Translations under genes and position numbers: made by a program
The notes under the pieces: generated by a model
Told to the model about the DNA's origin: nothing
What the model saw: the letters and a program-made list of their open reading frames with translations, nothing else
Database searches by the model: none
Part shown: positions 44,463 through 57,236 of the stretch, piece by piece
Numbering within the stretch: the first letter of the stretch is position 1
How the letters are laid out: every line of letters begins with the position of its first letter
From: Lonicera japonica
Lineage: Eukaryota > Streptophyta > Magnoliopsida > Dipsacales > Caprifoliaceae
Direction of reading: 5' to 3'
NCBI GenBank assembly: GCA_021464415.1
Contig: CM038466.1
Coordinates: forward strand, 35,246,833-35,310,832
DNA length: 64,000 bases

Positions 44463-46279
44463 TTGTAAGTACTTCAATAGCCTTTTTAAAGAGCTTGTGA
44501 GGCACAACCTAGAGATCTGAATCAATAGGTCTTACCCCAAAGTTTATGTCTTACAAATATAAGATGAGATCCAATACGTAATGAACAATGTGTTAATGGA
44601 TCACTAGCTAGCGGTTTGGAAGATGACACATATTTGTTCTTTGTGGATATAAACTCCGACGTCTTGCTCTTTATTTATTTTTTTCGTACTCGAGACACCG
44701 GGGATATCCATTTTAGAGTTGTTGAAAAGTTGTGGAGGCCACACTAGTTTCGAAAGTATTACATAAATGATGAAATTGTCTGTACTTATGGAGTGTACTT
44801 AAGGAGGTTAGGTCTATGTCCCGCTCTCTTTTACTTGTACGCCACTGGATCTGAGCTTTTCAGACTCATTTTTATTTTTAATAAAATAACTCTCTAGCAC
44901 TTGAAATTTTTCGGGGCTTGAGATTCCTTTTGAAAAATGGATGACTTGTGGGTTTGTTTATGTTGTTGGTTTCTACTGTAAATTGGTAAATGCTACTAGT
45001 TGTTGCTTTATTAATTAGCATTTTTAATAGTTTGTACGTAATGTTATTTTTGTTTGTTACATCTTACATAGCTTTTTACTTCTCAAATGGGATCAAATAA
45101 AACCGATTTATAATCTATTGAGAATATATAAGAAACAAATTTATAATAAATTTCTGGTAAGTAGAGTTTGTAGAGATGGTTTTATTGTTATGGAAAATAT
45201 GTTGCTTTGCTCTTTAATTAAATGTTACATGTTTGGTTCTTTGCCAACTTTAATTAATTAGTTGTCAGTAGTAAATTATTCCCAAGTGAAGAAATGTTCT
45301 TGGATATCTGTTTAGGTTGGATTAGATTTTGACGGAATGTACGAGAGGATATATGGTATATGGAAAATTATATTTTCTTTAATTTTAAAATTGAAAAGAA
45401 TAGTTGGATAAGCTTACAAGGTTATTTTTATAAAGGAGATAACTATCCTTATTTTTAAGATGGATGAACGGAAAGATCACATGAGTAGATTCAAAATCAC
45501 TCTTATTTTAACCAGATCACCTATAATTATTTTGCTAGCATTACTATGCATGGTTATATAAGGGTGGGCTGGGTTGCAATGAGAAAGATGCATGTGAATC
45601 AATATGTATATATATACATGCATATCTAGACCTATTTTAAAAGGGGCGGTATTCATAAAAAAGACCGTCTACTTTGAAAAGTAAGTGGATGAATTTTTCA
45701 TGAAATGGTGAAGATGATCACAATAAAAAATTTACCATATTTCATAAAAAATAATAAAAAATCAAACTAAAAATTAGAGACAGAGCCAGAAACTCAATTA
45801 TATTAAAAATGAGCATTATACAATAATAATCATATAAATATGTTTTGGACATGTTAATATAAATATTTAAATATTGATAAAAAATGTATCAAGATGCAAT
45901 GTTTTTCCCAAAAAAAATTTGGATTTTGAAAGAATTACTTTATAAAAATTTTCTATTTAATTTAACAAAAATATGTGTTTGATAAAAAATATGTGTAAAA
46001 TATTATTCTTTTTGCTCAAATTTCTTTTACTATGCTCTATTGTCTACTTTGAACATTTCACGAATAAATGATTTTCTAATACTAAGTATACAAATAATTT
46101 CTTATATTTATTTAATTTCTTCCATTTTGTATGCTTTTGCATAGGTAAATAAAGACAATAACAGTAAGGCTAAAAGCCAAGAGTTTTATAATTACAATTA
46201 TGTTCTTCAATACAATTAAAAATTGACAACACACAAATATACCAAATATGTAAACGTGCCCTTACATTAATCATGAGCT
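44463..46279. other. Downstream of the repeat-protein gene; no further gene seen
   Basis: 44463-44900 may be 3' UTR (AATAAAAT near 44880). The remainder is AT-rich. 45450-45520 contains a stretch resembling the MULE-type end found elsewhere (GATTCAAAATCACTCTTATTTTA), but no partner end was found. Confidence 0.35.
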
Positions 46280-47240
46280 ACATCACTGTTAGTCATAAAT
46301 TTTTCTTTTTCTTTTTTAAAAAATCCACAACCCATATAAAATAAAGTCGTTTTGGTCCAATTTTTTTCTTTTAAATAAAAACCCAAGCTGTCTAGCGTCG
46401 CCTGGTGAACAGTCCTTGTCTAATCCAACTCCTAGCCCTTACTCAGTTACTCTTGGTGGAGAGGCATTGCCTTAGCTGCCTTTTAGAATATTGATTGGAT
46501 GTAGCCATGTAGGATTAATCATGGCTCATGGATCTAATTAGCTTGCTACTATAGCTGCCTCTTAGAATATTGATTGGATATAGCCATGTAGGATTAATCA
46601 TGGCTCATGGATCTATTACCAAATCATAATTTGTTAAATAATTTTTGGTCAATAAATTATTTTACTAAAATCCAATCTAGTTTGTCCTATTTAAAAGAGA
46701 AACTTTTCATCTTTTAGGAAAATTTTTGGCATGACTTGCTAGCAAAGGAAATTCCTTATTTATTTTACTTCCTTTTCCCTGTTTTTCTTTTTCCTTTCCG
46801 TCCTTTACTTTTTTCTTACAACAATTCTAATAGGATTAAGATTATTTATAGCACCAACTGGGTCTTGATATAGGGAACATTTTTATCACGCAGTAGCCGT
46901 TGGACATATTATTTTGGTACAAGACTGTCATTTTGTCTTATCATTTAACTGAGACAAATGGTTTTTCATTGCCGGAGGGGTACAAATCCAAAAAAAAAAA
47001 CCACCATAGAGTGTAAATTCAAATATCCACTATAAAAATAGGGTGCAAACTTAAAATATCTCATTTCTAAAAGATCAACCCCTAATCTAATTCTTACATC
47101 ACACCGTCAAATCCATATTTCATATGAAATTTGTATTAAATTCACCTTAGAAAAAAACCCAAAATTTGTACATATTCATGGCTGTTGTTGATAGGTATTC
47201 AAGTCCTTCTCTTACTTTGTCAAAACTACCCTTAATATGC
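46280..47240. repeat. Duplicated block C (partner at 50085-51600)
   Basis: Shares with block D the stretches GATTGGATGTAGCCATGTAGGATTAATC, GTTAAATAATTTTTGGTCAATAA and TCCATATTTCATATGAAATTTGTATTAAA in the same order. Within C, a 66-bp segment ending ATCATGGCTCATGGATCT is tandemly repeated (46470-46535 and 46550-46615). Confidence 0.75.
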
Positions 47241-47456
47241 TCTAGAAAGCCCAAGTCTAGCCAGCTTCTTCCTTTTTTTATTTTCTGAATATAAATTCCC
47301 AAAAGTACCTATTATTTGCTCCGGCTTTCATTTATAAATATATAAAGTTGGAAGGCATTTTAGATTTTTTAGATTGTGATAAGTTTTTGTTTCCAATTTT
47401 GCATTGCTGGTTTTTATTTCACATAAAAGATATTTCAATACAACATAAACAAAAAA

Positions 47457-48089
47457 GGGACAATTAAAAAAAAGTTTTTATTAGAGAAAGATTTTCACAC
47501 TAAAGCTAAGGAATAATTTTTTTGTAAACAAAGGGCCTATTTTTTATTTTATTGATAATATGACACGTCTCTTTTTTTTTTCATTGTAAAATGACATCCC
47601 AAGCCTTAAAATAAACTAAAAAATACAAATATGCATTAAAATATGGATTGCAATATGAACTTTGCAGTCTATATTTCACTGCAATATGAACTTTGCGGTC
47701 CATATTTTTGGTACAAAGTTCATATTGCAGTTCATATTTTACTGTAATGTGAACTTTGCAGTCCATATTTCTAGTGCAAAGTTCATATTGCAATCCATAT
47801 TTCACTGCAATATGAACTTTGCAGTTCATATTTTACTGCAATATGAATTTTTTAGTCCATATTTTTTGTACAAATTTCATAAAGAGGGATAGTTTAGGTA
47901 ATATATAACATGTTTTTATTAATTAAATGATATTTAAATTTATTCAAATACCTTCATTTAAAATATAAAACAAAATAAGCCTCTTACACTAATTACCAAT
48001 TAAAAATAGGCCCTTCATTCAAAAAAATATTATTCATTGAATTTTTAGTAAAAATCAATGTACAATAAGACCTTCTACCTAATTTCTAG
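47457..48089. mobile_element. MULE-type MITE with inverted minisatellite, copy 1 (633 bp)
   Basis: Begins GGGACAATTAAAA and ends CCTAATTTCTAG; about 95% like 60826-61457. No clear TSD at this copy. It contains the array at 47640-47875. Confidence 0.75.
47640..47875. repeat. Alternately inverted 16-mer array (CAATATGAACTTTGCA)
   Basis: The 16-mer CAATATGAACTTTGCA and its reverse complement TGCAAAGTTCATATTG alternate about every 30 bp with CCATATTT spacers. The transcript could fold into long imperfect hairpins. Confidence 0.85.
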
Positions 48090-48592
48090 ATAATAGTAAA
48101 TGTTATAGAACTCTTGACCACTATACTATTTAATACTATTTTTTTTCTTTAATTTATGTATGGCCGAATCACACATGTAATACATGAGAACAAAAATCAA
48201 CTATTTTTTTTGAAAAATCTAATAAGTCTAGCAAACCATTTTAACTAGCTAGAGACAACTGCATCATTGAAATATTTGACACAAACCTGGCCCATCAGTT
48301 AGGCCCCACTCTATGTGCCATGTATTACAGATATACATGAGCAATTAGCATGGTTAAGTTAGAGACACCTCTAATAAAAACAAAATTTGAATTTCACAAT
48401 TTGTCATGATTCCCTCTTCGGAATGTAATTATTTTACTTTCCCCATTTGAGTCATTAAACTATTTTTGTTACTTTTTTGTTTTGGGTTAGCAACCACTTT
48501 TCTAAATAAAAAAAAATTTCGTTGCTACGAAAGTACTAAATATAGATACAACCCCATCTATTTTTTTCATAATACTATAGATACAATCTACC
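48090..48592. other. AT-rich spacer
   Basis: No gene or element recognised. Confidence 0.4.
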
Positions 48593-49371
48593 TGTTGAAA
48601 AATATGAACTGCAAAACGTAAAATTAAAGATGGAGAGAGAGTACACCGGGTTGAGTCGCGGACTAGATTGCTCTCTTTAAGACGTTTCGCGGTTTTGCCC
48701 GGAATTGTGCAAGCAGTTCGATTATCGCCACGCCGTCCCTAGGATGAAACAGCCTAGATACCCTCTGTACGATCGATTTGCACTTTTTCGATCGATTGAC
48801 AATAACACTCCTTTAATCACTCGGAATCGGTAAATCTTTTACTGCCGGAGGCAAAAAAAAAGTCTAGGGTTCTTTTGAATATTTTTCGATTTCGTTTTTG
48901 TTGAAAAAGATTTCGATGATAAAAAAAAAAATCTTTCAGTATATCTAGAAAAAAATTAAAACGGTAGGAAGATAATTAAAAATCCGTTTCGTTGGAAAAA
49001 TGCACGGCGACGTGGAGGGAAAAGAGGGAGCAGTTCGGAAGTGGTTTGACCACTTTTGAAATTTAAAAAATTAAATTTCGAAATAAATTTTATTTTTTAC
49101 AAATAAAATTTTTTAAAACTATTTTGTATAAAAAATTTATACTGAGCCCGGCCGGGGTCGGTCGGCGTGTGCATGGTAAACCACATTCATACAAGTCCTC
49201 GCCTAATAGCACAAAAGTCTAATGCCCAAAGGGCTCAAGCCCTAAAGCCAATTTTCCCATATAAAAACACATGAAAGGTTTTTTCTTTCTCCTATGTGGG
49301 ACTTGGGAAAACTCTACTTTGCCTTGTCTAAGTTTTTTTTTTTTTTTCTAAAATACACATTTGCTCCAACA
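48593..49371 (-). repeat. Copia-type solo LTR, 779 bp (TSD CTACC)
   Basis: The ends are TGTTGAAAAATATG and TTTGCTCCAACA, the TGTTG...CAACA form common in Ty1/copia LTRs. They are flanked by the perfect 5-bp duplication CTACC (48588-48592 and 49372-49376). Read on the minus strand it starts TGTTGGAGCAAATG and contains CCCACATAGGAG, usual near the start of such LTRs, so minus orientation is preferred. It is the most GC-rich non-coding block nearby (48640-48860). Confidence 0.88.
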
Positions 49372-49877
49372 CTACCTGCATCCAATAAGATGTTTAGTAA
49401 TTTTTCACAATAAAAACATGTAGTAACATTTGGTTTAGTGATACTTGAATGTGTTATTCGTGTTTAAGATCATGAATTCAATTTTCTACTCAATATAATT
49501 TTATAGTATTTTTTACGCGAGAGAGATAACTTGATAATTTTGTGTACAAAGCAAAACCATGTGCATGTGCTTGATAAATATATGAAAGAATCAATAGAGA
49601 TATAGTTAGATAACACGAAAAAAATTGAGAAAAAAAGAAGAAAGAAGAGATTAATGATCTTTAAAACTTCGGGTCAGTCAATTTTTGTTCAAATTATGTA
49701 CTCCGTAGTAATATTTGTTTAACAAAAACAGACCTATTACGTGAAATTGAATTTTGCATGTAAATTAACTCAAAGTCATTGCTTAATTCCAAGAAGTTGG
49801 CCTAGCTATAAGGGTGAGGTGCACGTCTCAAGTTTAATTCTCCGCAAATATAATTCTTGGAGTCAGCCGTAATGATA

Positions 49878-49945
49878 TCTTCTTTTGCTTGAGTGGTAAC
49901 GGCCTTGCTTTAAAGCAAGAGTATAGGTGTTCGAGCCACGCTATC
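49878..49945 (+). repeat. tRNA-derived SINE-like head
   Basis: An A-box-like TTGCTTGAGTGG (49885-49896) and a good B box GTTCGAGCC (49929-49937) enclose an anticodon-arm-like hairpin CTTGC-TTTAAA-GCAAG. The acceptor stem does not close, so it is not a tRNA gene. Confidence 0.4.
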
Positions 49946-50084
49946 CTCTGTACCCATCACTTCTTCTCATATGGCTTGCCTAAGATCCACCCAATATATC
50001 GGCGTGTAAAAATAAAAAACATTATTTATAGTCTATGGGGCATAATAAGTCCTTCTAAAATTCTATTGAAGAGAAGCATATCTT

Positions 50085-51600
50085 ATATTTTAAAAAACCA
50101 CGACCCATGTAAAATGACATTGTTTTGGTCGAAATTTATTTATTTTATTTTTTAAAATAAAAACGCAAGCCGTCCAGCTTTGCCTAGACTGCCCAGTCGG
50201 CCGCTTAATGGATAATCCCAGCCTAATCCAACCCCTAACCCTTATTCCCAGCGGAGAGGCACTGCCTAGGCCGCCTTTTAAAATACTGATTGGATGCAAC
50301 CATGTAGGATTAATCTTGGCTCGTGGATCTAAGCCTACTACTTGCCATAGTAGTTTTGTACTTGCCGGAATTCAAACTCGGAATGTCTCCAAATTATTCA
50401 CACCAACAAGTACTTGATCCCGGACAAAACACTGGACCACCCTTTATGATTCCAATACTACTACAAAATCCTAATTTGTTAAATAATTTTTGGTCAATAA
50501 TTTATTTTACTAAAATCTAATCTAGTTTGTCCTGATTAAAAGAGAAAATTTTCATCTTTTAGTAATTTTTTTGATTCCAATTTGCATGCAGAGCGTTATT
50601 ATTGTGATCAATTCTTTTGGCAAATTTCTCAGATATCAGAAATTGGGACAAAACACAATTTTAAAAATATGGGAGTGGGGACCAATTATTCAGGTGCACT
50701 TGGATTAAGAGTTTTGGGCACCACACTTTTTTATATTTCCACTAATTATCAACAATTCTCACTAAGGAAACACTAAGAGGCAAAGAGCATCTCCAAAAGC
50801 TATATATACAACTTCTTCGAACTTAAATTTTGATAACTTATATGATACTTTGCAAAGTTCATTTTTTACGAACAAGTACTTAAATTCACCTTCAAAAATT
50901 TTCTTCTAACCCCTTATTAAACTCAACCCACCTAATTTTGTTTTCTCACCCCAATTTACTTAACTAAGCCAAACAAGTACATAAAAAGTCTCTTCTTTCT
51001 TATTTTTTTTCTTTCTAAAATTTAATTTTAACCATCGCAACTGGTAGTTGATTTTTTGAGAAACTAGACATCACTAATTTCTTACTAGAATCTTGGGATA
51101 CAAATAACCAAAAAAAACCTTATGAATCGAAATTATTTGATACAAGAAAATAAATCAATCATACAACACTGAAAATTATGTGGTGTTCGCAAACTGCCCT
51201 TAATCCATAGCACACCAAAATTTTACTATATCAACGAGACTGGTTTACGAAACACTAGTCAATAGACCAACACAAAAATTAAACAATGCCAAAACTCTCA
51301 GTTAAACAATTTGCTTTTAATTTTTCTCGTTTAATTGAGACAAATGGACTTTCACTGACGGATTGGTACAAACCCAAAGGAAAAAAAATAACATCGGGTG
51401 TAAATTCAAATATCGACTATAAATGTAGGGTGCAAGCTTAAAATATATGGTTTCCAAAAGATCAACCCTAATCTAATTCTTACATCACACTGTCAAACCC
51501 ATATTTCATATGAAATTTGTATTAAAAATTCACCCGGCCTGAAAAAACCAAAAATTTGTAGAGATTCATGACTGTTGATATGCGATTCAAGCCCTTCTCT
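50085..51600. repeat. Duplicated block D (partner at 46280-47240)
   Basis: 50100-50570 matches 46340-46720 and 51320-51590 matches 46880-47220. About 0.7 kb in between (50580-51310) has no counterpart in C. The block includes CGCAAGCCGTCCAGCTTTGC...GCCTAGGCCGCC motifs typical of a dispersed repeat. No coding function is evident. Confidence 0.7.
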
Positions 51601-52608
51601 TACTTTAGAAATGTACAAGCAATGAATTAAGAATTCACAATCATTTGAAACATAGTACTCATGGATGGTGTGGATGTTCATTCAATCAGGGAATCCACAA
51701 CCACAAGAAACAGAGTATTCATGGATTTGCAAAATTATTGGAATTCCCACAATCTTCAAATCACCTCTCCAGTCCCAATTCCTTTCCTAGCTTCAAAGTT
51801 GATCTATAGGCTTTTTCTCCCTTACCAATCCCTTATCCAACTAGTCATTTTGCAATTTAAGAAAGGGACTCAGTTGAAGGTGAGTAAGACACATGCTCTA
51901 TCACTGCACCCATTAATTGAATAATTCACTGTTGTTACATTATATTAGTCACTTGGTTGATTTATAATATTGTTTCCCTTTAGATTTATTGTGCTAAATT
52001 TACTAAAAGAAATACAAATAATTTTTGGTTTGAATTTCTTGATAAATTTTGTGAAAAATAATTCTATTAATTAATTACTGAGTTTTACAAAAAAATTAAA
52101 AATTCATCCGTTTAATTCTTGAACCAAACTTCATTAAAAAAAAGTTGAACGTATCGGATAAATAAGGATATTGATATTAGCATTCTACATGAGTACTCTA
52201 GCACTCCAAAATGTGTCTTCAATGCAAGAAAAGTTTTCAAAATGTCACAAAAATGATTTAGAGTGTTAAAAGAATAACAAAGTCCTTGTGACCCTTGAAT
52301 TTGTGTCTATAAATACTTTGGAAAATTAGGGCTCAACGATCTCATTGCTTTCTCAGTTTTTAGATAAGAAGAGTAACAAAGTCCTTGTGACAATTCTAGT
52401 GTTGATGTTCTATAACAATGTTATTCTGTCATCCCTGTAAATTATTAAATACAATGTAAAGGATTTAGGAGCCAAGCTGGACGACTAGACTGACTTAACC
52501 CAAGCTTTCCTCCGGGCTTGGGAATTGGCTTTTGGTGCGGTTAGGCCAATGAGTAGGATCTATGTGCCCCCGGGCTGGTACTTGGTTCAGAAATTGCACT
52601 TGGACGGT
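51601..52608. other. Intergenic sequence
   Basis: No gene that I can support. An 87-codon ORF at 51661-51924 has no family pattern. 52460-52600 is locally GC-richer and may be a repeat fragment. Confidence 0.35.
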
Positions 52609-53110
52609 GATAAAGGCATACTATTGTCATTCATATGCTTATTTTCAAAGTCATTTAACGCTTTATTTCTCTAAAACTTCTCATTTTGCTAACTTATCTC
52701 GTAATTAGTCTCGTAACACTTTCGTATTTAACATTGTTTAGAAAGACATTTTTGTAGTTATTTTACTGCCACTAAATCTCAAGAAATTCATTGGACAAGA
52801 AAATAATGATCTAGACCCATGCTTGTTCTTTTATGTCACATCCTTCCTTTTTTTGCATCTACCATAGCTTGCTTGGGGAGATAGTTTTTGCTAAAAGAAT
52901 TGTCATATCTCATAGAATGTATTATTTTATTTAGAATGGTTATTTGAGTATACTAGATGTTTATCTACCCTTATTTTAAATAGAGATGAGAGAGGTAAAT
53001 ATTCTTAGAATTAATTTTATTTTCCATTTTGCTTGTAGCTTGTAATATTTCTTAGAGAAAGAACTAATGAATGTGAAAATAAAGTCACCATCATCGGCGA
53101 CCAAAATTAA
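52609..53110 (+). repeat. Truncated, diverged LTR of the palindrome family
   Basis: Starts TGATAAAGGCATACTATTGTCAT, matching the family start TGATAAACGCATAATATTGCCAT. It then shares AACTTATCTCGTAATTAGTCTCG with the family's ACTTATCTCGAGATTAGTGTC. The palindrome section is missing and the 3' half is not recognisable. Confidence 0.6.
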
Positions 53111-53227
53111 ATTAAATTCCACCTAGAAATATGAGGGCGTGTCACATATTTTTTCTTCCATAATACTATAACTATTCCGAAGATTTTATTTTATATTATT
53201 TTATGTTGGTATGTTTGGCACTCATAA

Positions 53228-53246
53228 TCTATACTATTATAAAATG
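53228..53246 (+). mobile_element. Helitron-like 5' terminus
   Basis: A|TCTATACTATTATAAAATGC is a common plant Helitron 5' start (TC after A). No matching 3' hairpin plus CTAGT was found before the next elements. Confidence 0.4.
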
Positions 53247-53524
53247 CTAATAGGTGGAGGCGGATATGGAACCAATTTTTTTTATGGTTTTCCTATTTTA
53301 CACCTATCACTTTTATTTTAAGCAAAATATATATTGTTAAATAGGTTCGAACCCCCAACCTAAGGGTTGAACACTTAAAATCTCGAAATGATAAAAATAA
53401 TCCAACGGAAATGTATGAAAATCAAGAATGGTTGAAAATAATCCAACGAGATTTTCAAAAGTTTATTTTGATCTCGAAATGTATGTTCAAGAATTTTCAC
53501 GAAAATCATGCATATGGTTGATAA

Positions 53525-53934
53525 CACACAGATCATTCTAAAACAATTTAAAAAAAATGGATGAAATTAATAAAGAATTTAACACACTAATTTCTAAAAC
53601 AAATATTTTTAATTCGGTCATCAAATAACACACAGATGATTCTTACTAAAATAATTAATACTTATTTTTCTTTATTTTCAAAAAATCATTCTTATTAAAA
53701 AAAATATTCCCTCTGATAGATAAGCAAACACACAGATCATTCTAAAACAATTTAAAAAAAATGGATGAAATTAATAAAGAATTTAACACACTAATTTCTA
53801 AAACAAATATTTTTAATTCGGTCATCAAATAACACACAGATGATTCTTATTAAAAAAATTAATACTTATTTTTCTTTATTTTCAACAAATCATTCTTATT
53901 AAAAAAAATATTCCCTCTGATGGATAGATATAAG
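53525..53934. repeat. Tandem duplication, 204-bp period, two copies
   Basis: 53525-53728 and 53729-53934 begin CACACAGATCATTCTAAAAC and end near CCCTCTGATAGATAAGCAAA. They are nearly identical, so the duplication is recent. Confidence 0.93.
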
Positions 53935-54170
53935 CAAACAATCTGGGGGAAAGAAAAAAAAAGGGCCATATGATTATAGCCCTTTTAATCTAAATTTTAA
54001 TTTCCTTTTACATGTGAACGTAAATAATTATCCAGCTAGATTATAGAAAGAGAGAAAGTCAGGCATTAAATTGAATATGTCATACCATGGTAACATTAAG
54101 TAAATTTAGTATTACAATAAAAATAATATTTCATTTGTCCACAAATAAAAAACCGGATTTAACTTTTCCC

Positions 54171-55159
54171 AGTGGCGGAAGTAGCAGAGGGCTGGCCCGG
54201 CTTAAGCCCGGGTCCAGCTTTTCAAAAAAAAAAATTAACGGTGTTAATTTATTAGATTTGTCTGCGAAAAGAATTTAATTTTTTTTCACTCATATTAAGC
54301 CCAGCCATGTCTCTAAATTTACGGTGTGCCACTCCTCTATTTCAGCCAAGTACATCCACTTTATATAAAAGCCCAACCATGTCTCTTAATTTGCAAAAGT
54401 GCCATCCCTTTGTTTCTAAAAGACTAAAACCAAAAACAAACATTTCTACCTACTACAATTCAATATATTTACTTTCCCTTATTTGCTGCTCTCTGCTCCA
54501 TTGCTCCGTGCCTCCGTCTTCTTCTTGCTGCTTTCCATTGGCCACAAAGTATTAAAGCTTGTACATGATTCTTTATTTATGGCCAATCTCTTCAAACTTT
54601 GCTTTAATAAATAGCACCAAGTCTTACATATCTCATCCTACTGTGGTATGTTTCTAAAATTCTTTCATCTCACTATTTGAAGATTATTAATTATTTGATT
54701 TAATTTATGATTGCTGGTCAACTTGATAATTCTTGTTAAGAATTTCTAGATTAGCTATGACCCTTTATTAGTTTATATGTTTTAATTTATACATTTATTA
54801 TTTAATTTATGCAAGAGTGTAACTAAGGTTTATTTTACAACTCTTTGATTTTTTTTATTTGTGTATTTTCCAACATCAACATCGTTGAGTTCAAATTTCA
54901 TAAAATAGAACAAAACAAATTAGAACAACAACAATGCTTATGGCAACAAAGTAATTGTTTGGTACACTTTATAATTTTTGCAAGAGTGCAATAGGGATTT
55001 TATTTTCATTGGACATTTTGATAGTAGTTAAGCAATATGGATAATCAATGCTTAATTGATTATATATGATAGCAAAATGATAAATTTTCTTTTAGATCTT
55101 TAGTTTTGTATATTTCACATTTCAGCCCACCTAGACTAACATTCCTGGCTCCGCCACTG
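54171..55159. mobile_element. Non-autonomous hAT element, 989 bp (TSD ACTTTTCC)
   Basis: Terminal inverted repeats CAGTGGCGGA and TCCGCCACTG are flanked by a perfect 8-bp duplication ACTTTTCC (54163-54170 and 55160-55167), the hallmark of hAT transposition. There is no transposase ORF inside. Confidence 0.93.
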
Positions 55160-55311
55160 ACTTTTCCAATTTTTAAAGCATGTTTCTTATTACACATTTT
55201 GATATGTTGATTATTTTTGGAAAAAAATAATAATAATGAATTGTTTAATTATGACTTCTCTCCTCTTATGCCCGTCTTTTTAAATGTGTTGCACATTGTA
55301 TACAGCCTCCA

Positions 55312-57109
55312 TCTATATTATAAAACACCATCTTTGACCAAAATTTTCTCCAAAAAGATGATTAAAAATACACATGTTAAGGTGTGCATTAGTTCTACAC
55401 AATTGGATGAGTTTTATACACACATCAAGATGTCACATCAAAGTTAAAACACTCATGCTAATAATATACACACAATAAACTCTCACATACTAATAATTTT
55501 GTCTACATTAAAAATGCCAGAACTTAAAATAAAAAATTCAAAATTTAATAAAAATTTAATATTTAAAATTTACTAATCAAGATTAATTAAACAAGATCTA
55601 TCATAACTATATAATTATGGAAAAAAATTGAGAAAAATTATTGTATAATATTTAAGGACGTATATTATCTATATTATAAAACATGAAGTTTGACTAAATT
55701 TATTCTCAAAAAGTATAAAATCTAATGGTTACAAATATACATATTATGGTGTGGATTAACTCTACTCCATTGGATGAATTTTATACAAGATGTCACATCA
55801 AAGTTAAAAAATTCAAACCAATAATATACACACAATAATTTCTCACACACCAATAATTTTTTCTATCTATATAAAACACCATCTTTGACAAAAACAAATT
55901 CCAAAAAATATAAGAATCTAATGGTTAAAAATACATATGTTATGGTGTGCATTAGTTCTACACTATTAGATGAGTTTTATACACACATCAAGATGCCACA
56001 TCAAAGTTAAAACACTCACACCAATAATTTTTTCTATATTAAAAATGTCCTAACTTAAAATAAAATTTTCAAAATTTAATAAAAATTTAATATTTAAAAT
56101 CTACTAATCAAGATCAATTAAAGAAGATCCATCATGACTGTAAAATTATGTAAAAAAATTTATACAATATCTACAAAAATACATTATTTCTACTAATCAA
56201 TAAAATTTATCCTATTATTAAAATAGGATATAAGAATATCCTATTATTTCTACAAAAATACATTATATCTACAAAAATTTATCCTATTATTAAAATTTAA
56301 CACCAATAATATACACAAAGTAAACTTTCACACACCAATAAAAAACAATTTACATTAAAAATGTCATAATTTAAAATAAAAAATAAAAAAATTAATATTT
56401 AAACTCTACTAATGAAGAAAATTTAAATATACTAATAAAGATCAATTAAACAAGATTAATCTTAAAATAAAAAAATTAATATTTAATATTTAAAATATAC
56501 TAATCAATAAATTTAATAAAAATTTAATATTTAAATCTACTAATCAAGATCAATTAACAAGATCATTTTCACACACCAATCATTTTTTCTACATTAAAAG
56601 TGTCGTAACTTAAAATAAAAAATTCAAAATTTAATATTTAAAATCTACTAATCAAGATCAATTAAACGAGATCCATCATGACTATAGAATTATGTAAAAA
56701 AAATAATAAAAATTATTGAATAATATTTAAGAACGTACTTTACATGCTCATACATTATTGGTCATCTCAGTATGTCATTTTTAAGAATAATCACAATATA
56801 TCAGTCAAATTTTAAAACTATTTTCAAATCATACCAACAGACGTAATTGAATTATTTTCACATATAGCCTTAAGTTTAATTTGTTAAAAACTTATTTTGC
56901 CGAGATCAAAATAAGATAAAAAAATATGATTAAAAAATTCTCTAAAATTAAAAACAAGTTGGTCCAGTCCGGTCTACTTTTAGTTTTTCTAGCATGAAGA
57001 TATATTGAACTTAAGTTTGCCGATTTAGATTCATTACACATTACTTCTTTTTATCTTATTATCGGTTCTTATTTAATTTACCGTGCCGGATGGCACGAGT
57101 ATACCCTAG
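55312..57109 (+). mobile_element. Non-autonomous Helitron with repeated 5' ends
   Basis: The 5' end TCTATATTATAAAAC follows A (55311). The 3' end is a hairpin CGTGCC-GGAT-GGCACG (57082-57097), then CTAG before T (57106-57110), so the insertion lies in an AT dinucleotide as expected. The 5' sequence recurs at 55668 (TCTATATTATAAAAC) and 55866 (TCTATATAAAAC). Downstream blocks (TTAAAATCTACTAATCAAGATCAATTAA) also repeat four or five times. There is no RepHel ORF. Confidence 0.75.
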
Positions 57110-57236
57110 TATATATATAAAGTACAAATAAAAAAGCACAGTCCATTGTGGCGACAAAATACATTTATCTGTGAGTTAAAACAGGAAAAGAGAGGACTAA
57201 TGAAAGAGGGAATCCGAGCAACCAGCCAACCACCTT

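Noticed and set aside
47581..47892. ORFs on both strands over the MITE minisatellite
   Set aside because: Repetitive translations of the CAATATGAACTTTGCA array.
49878..49945. Functional tRNA gene
   Set aside because: A and B boxes are present but the acceptor and D stems do not pair; a SINE-like remnant is more likely.
51661..51924. 87-residue ORF followed by a GTGAGT donor-like site
   Set aside because: No recognised family, no clear acceptor, and the sequence lies beside a duplicated repeat block.
54307..54555. 82-residue ORF with a hydrophobic stretch inside the hAT element
   Set aside because: Internal repeat of TCTCTTAATTTGC-type sequence in a non-autonomous element; no transposase or host-family pattern.
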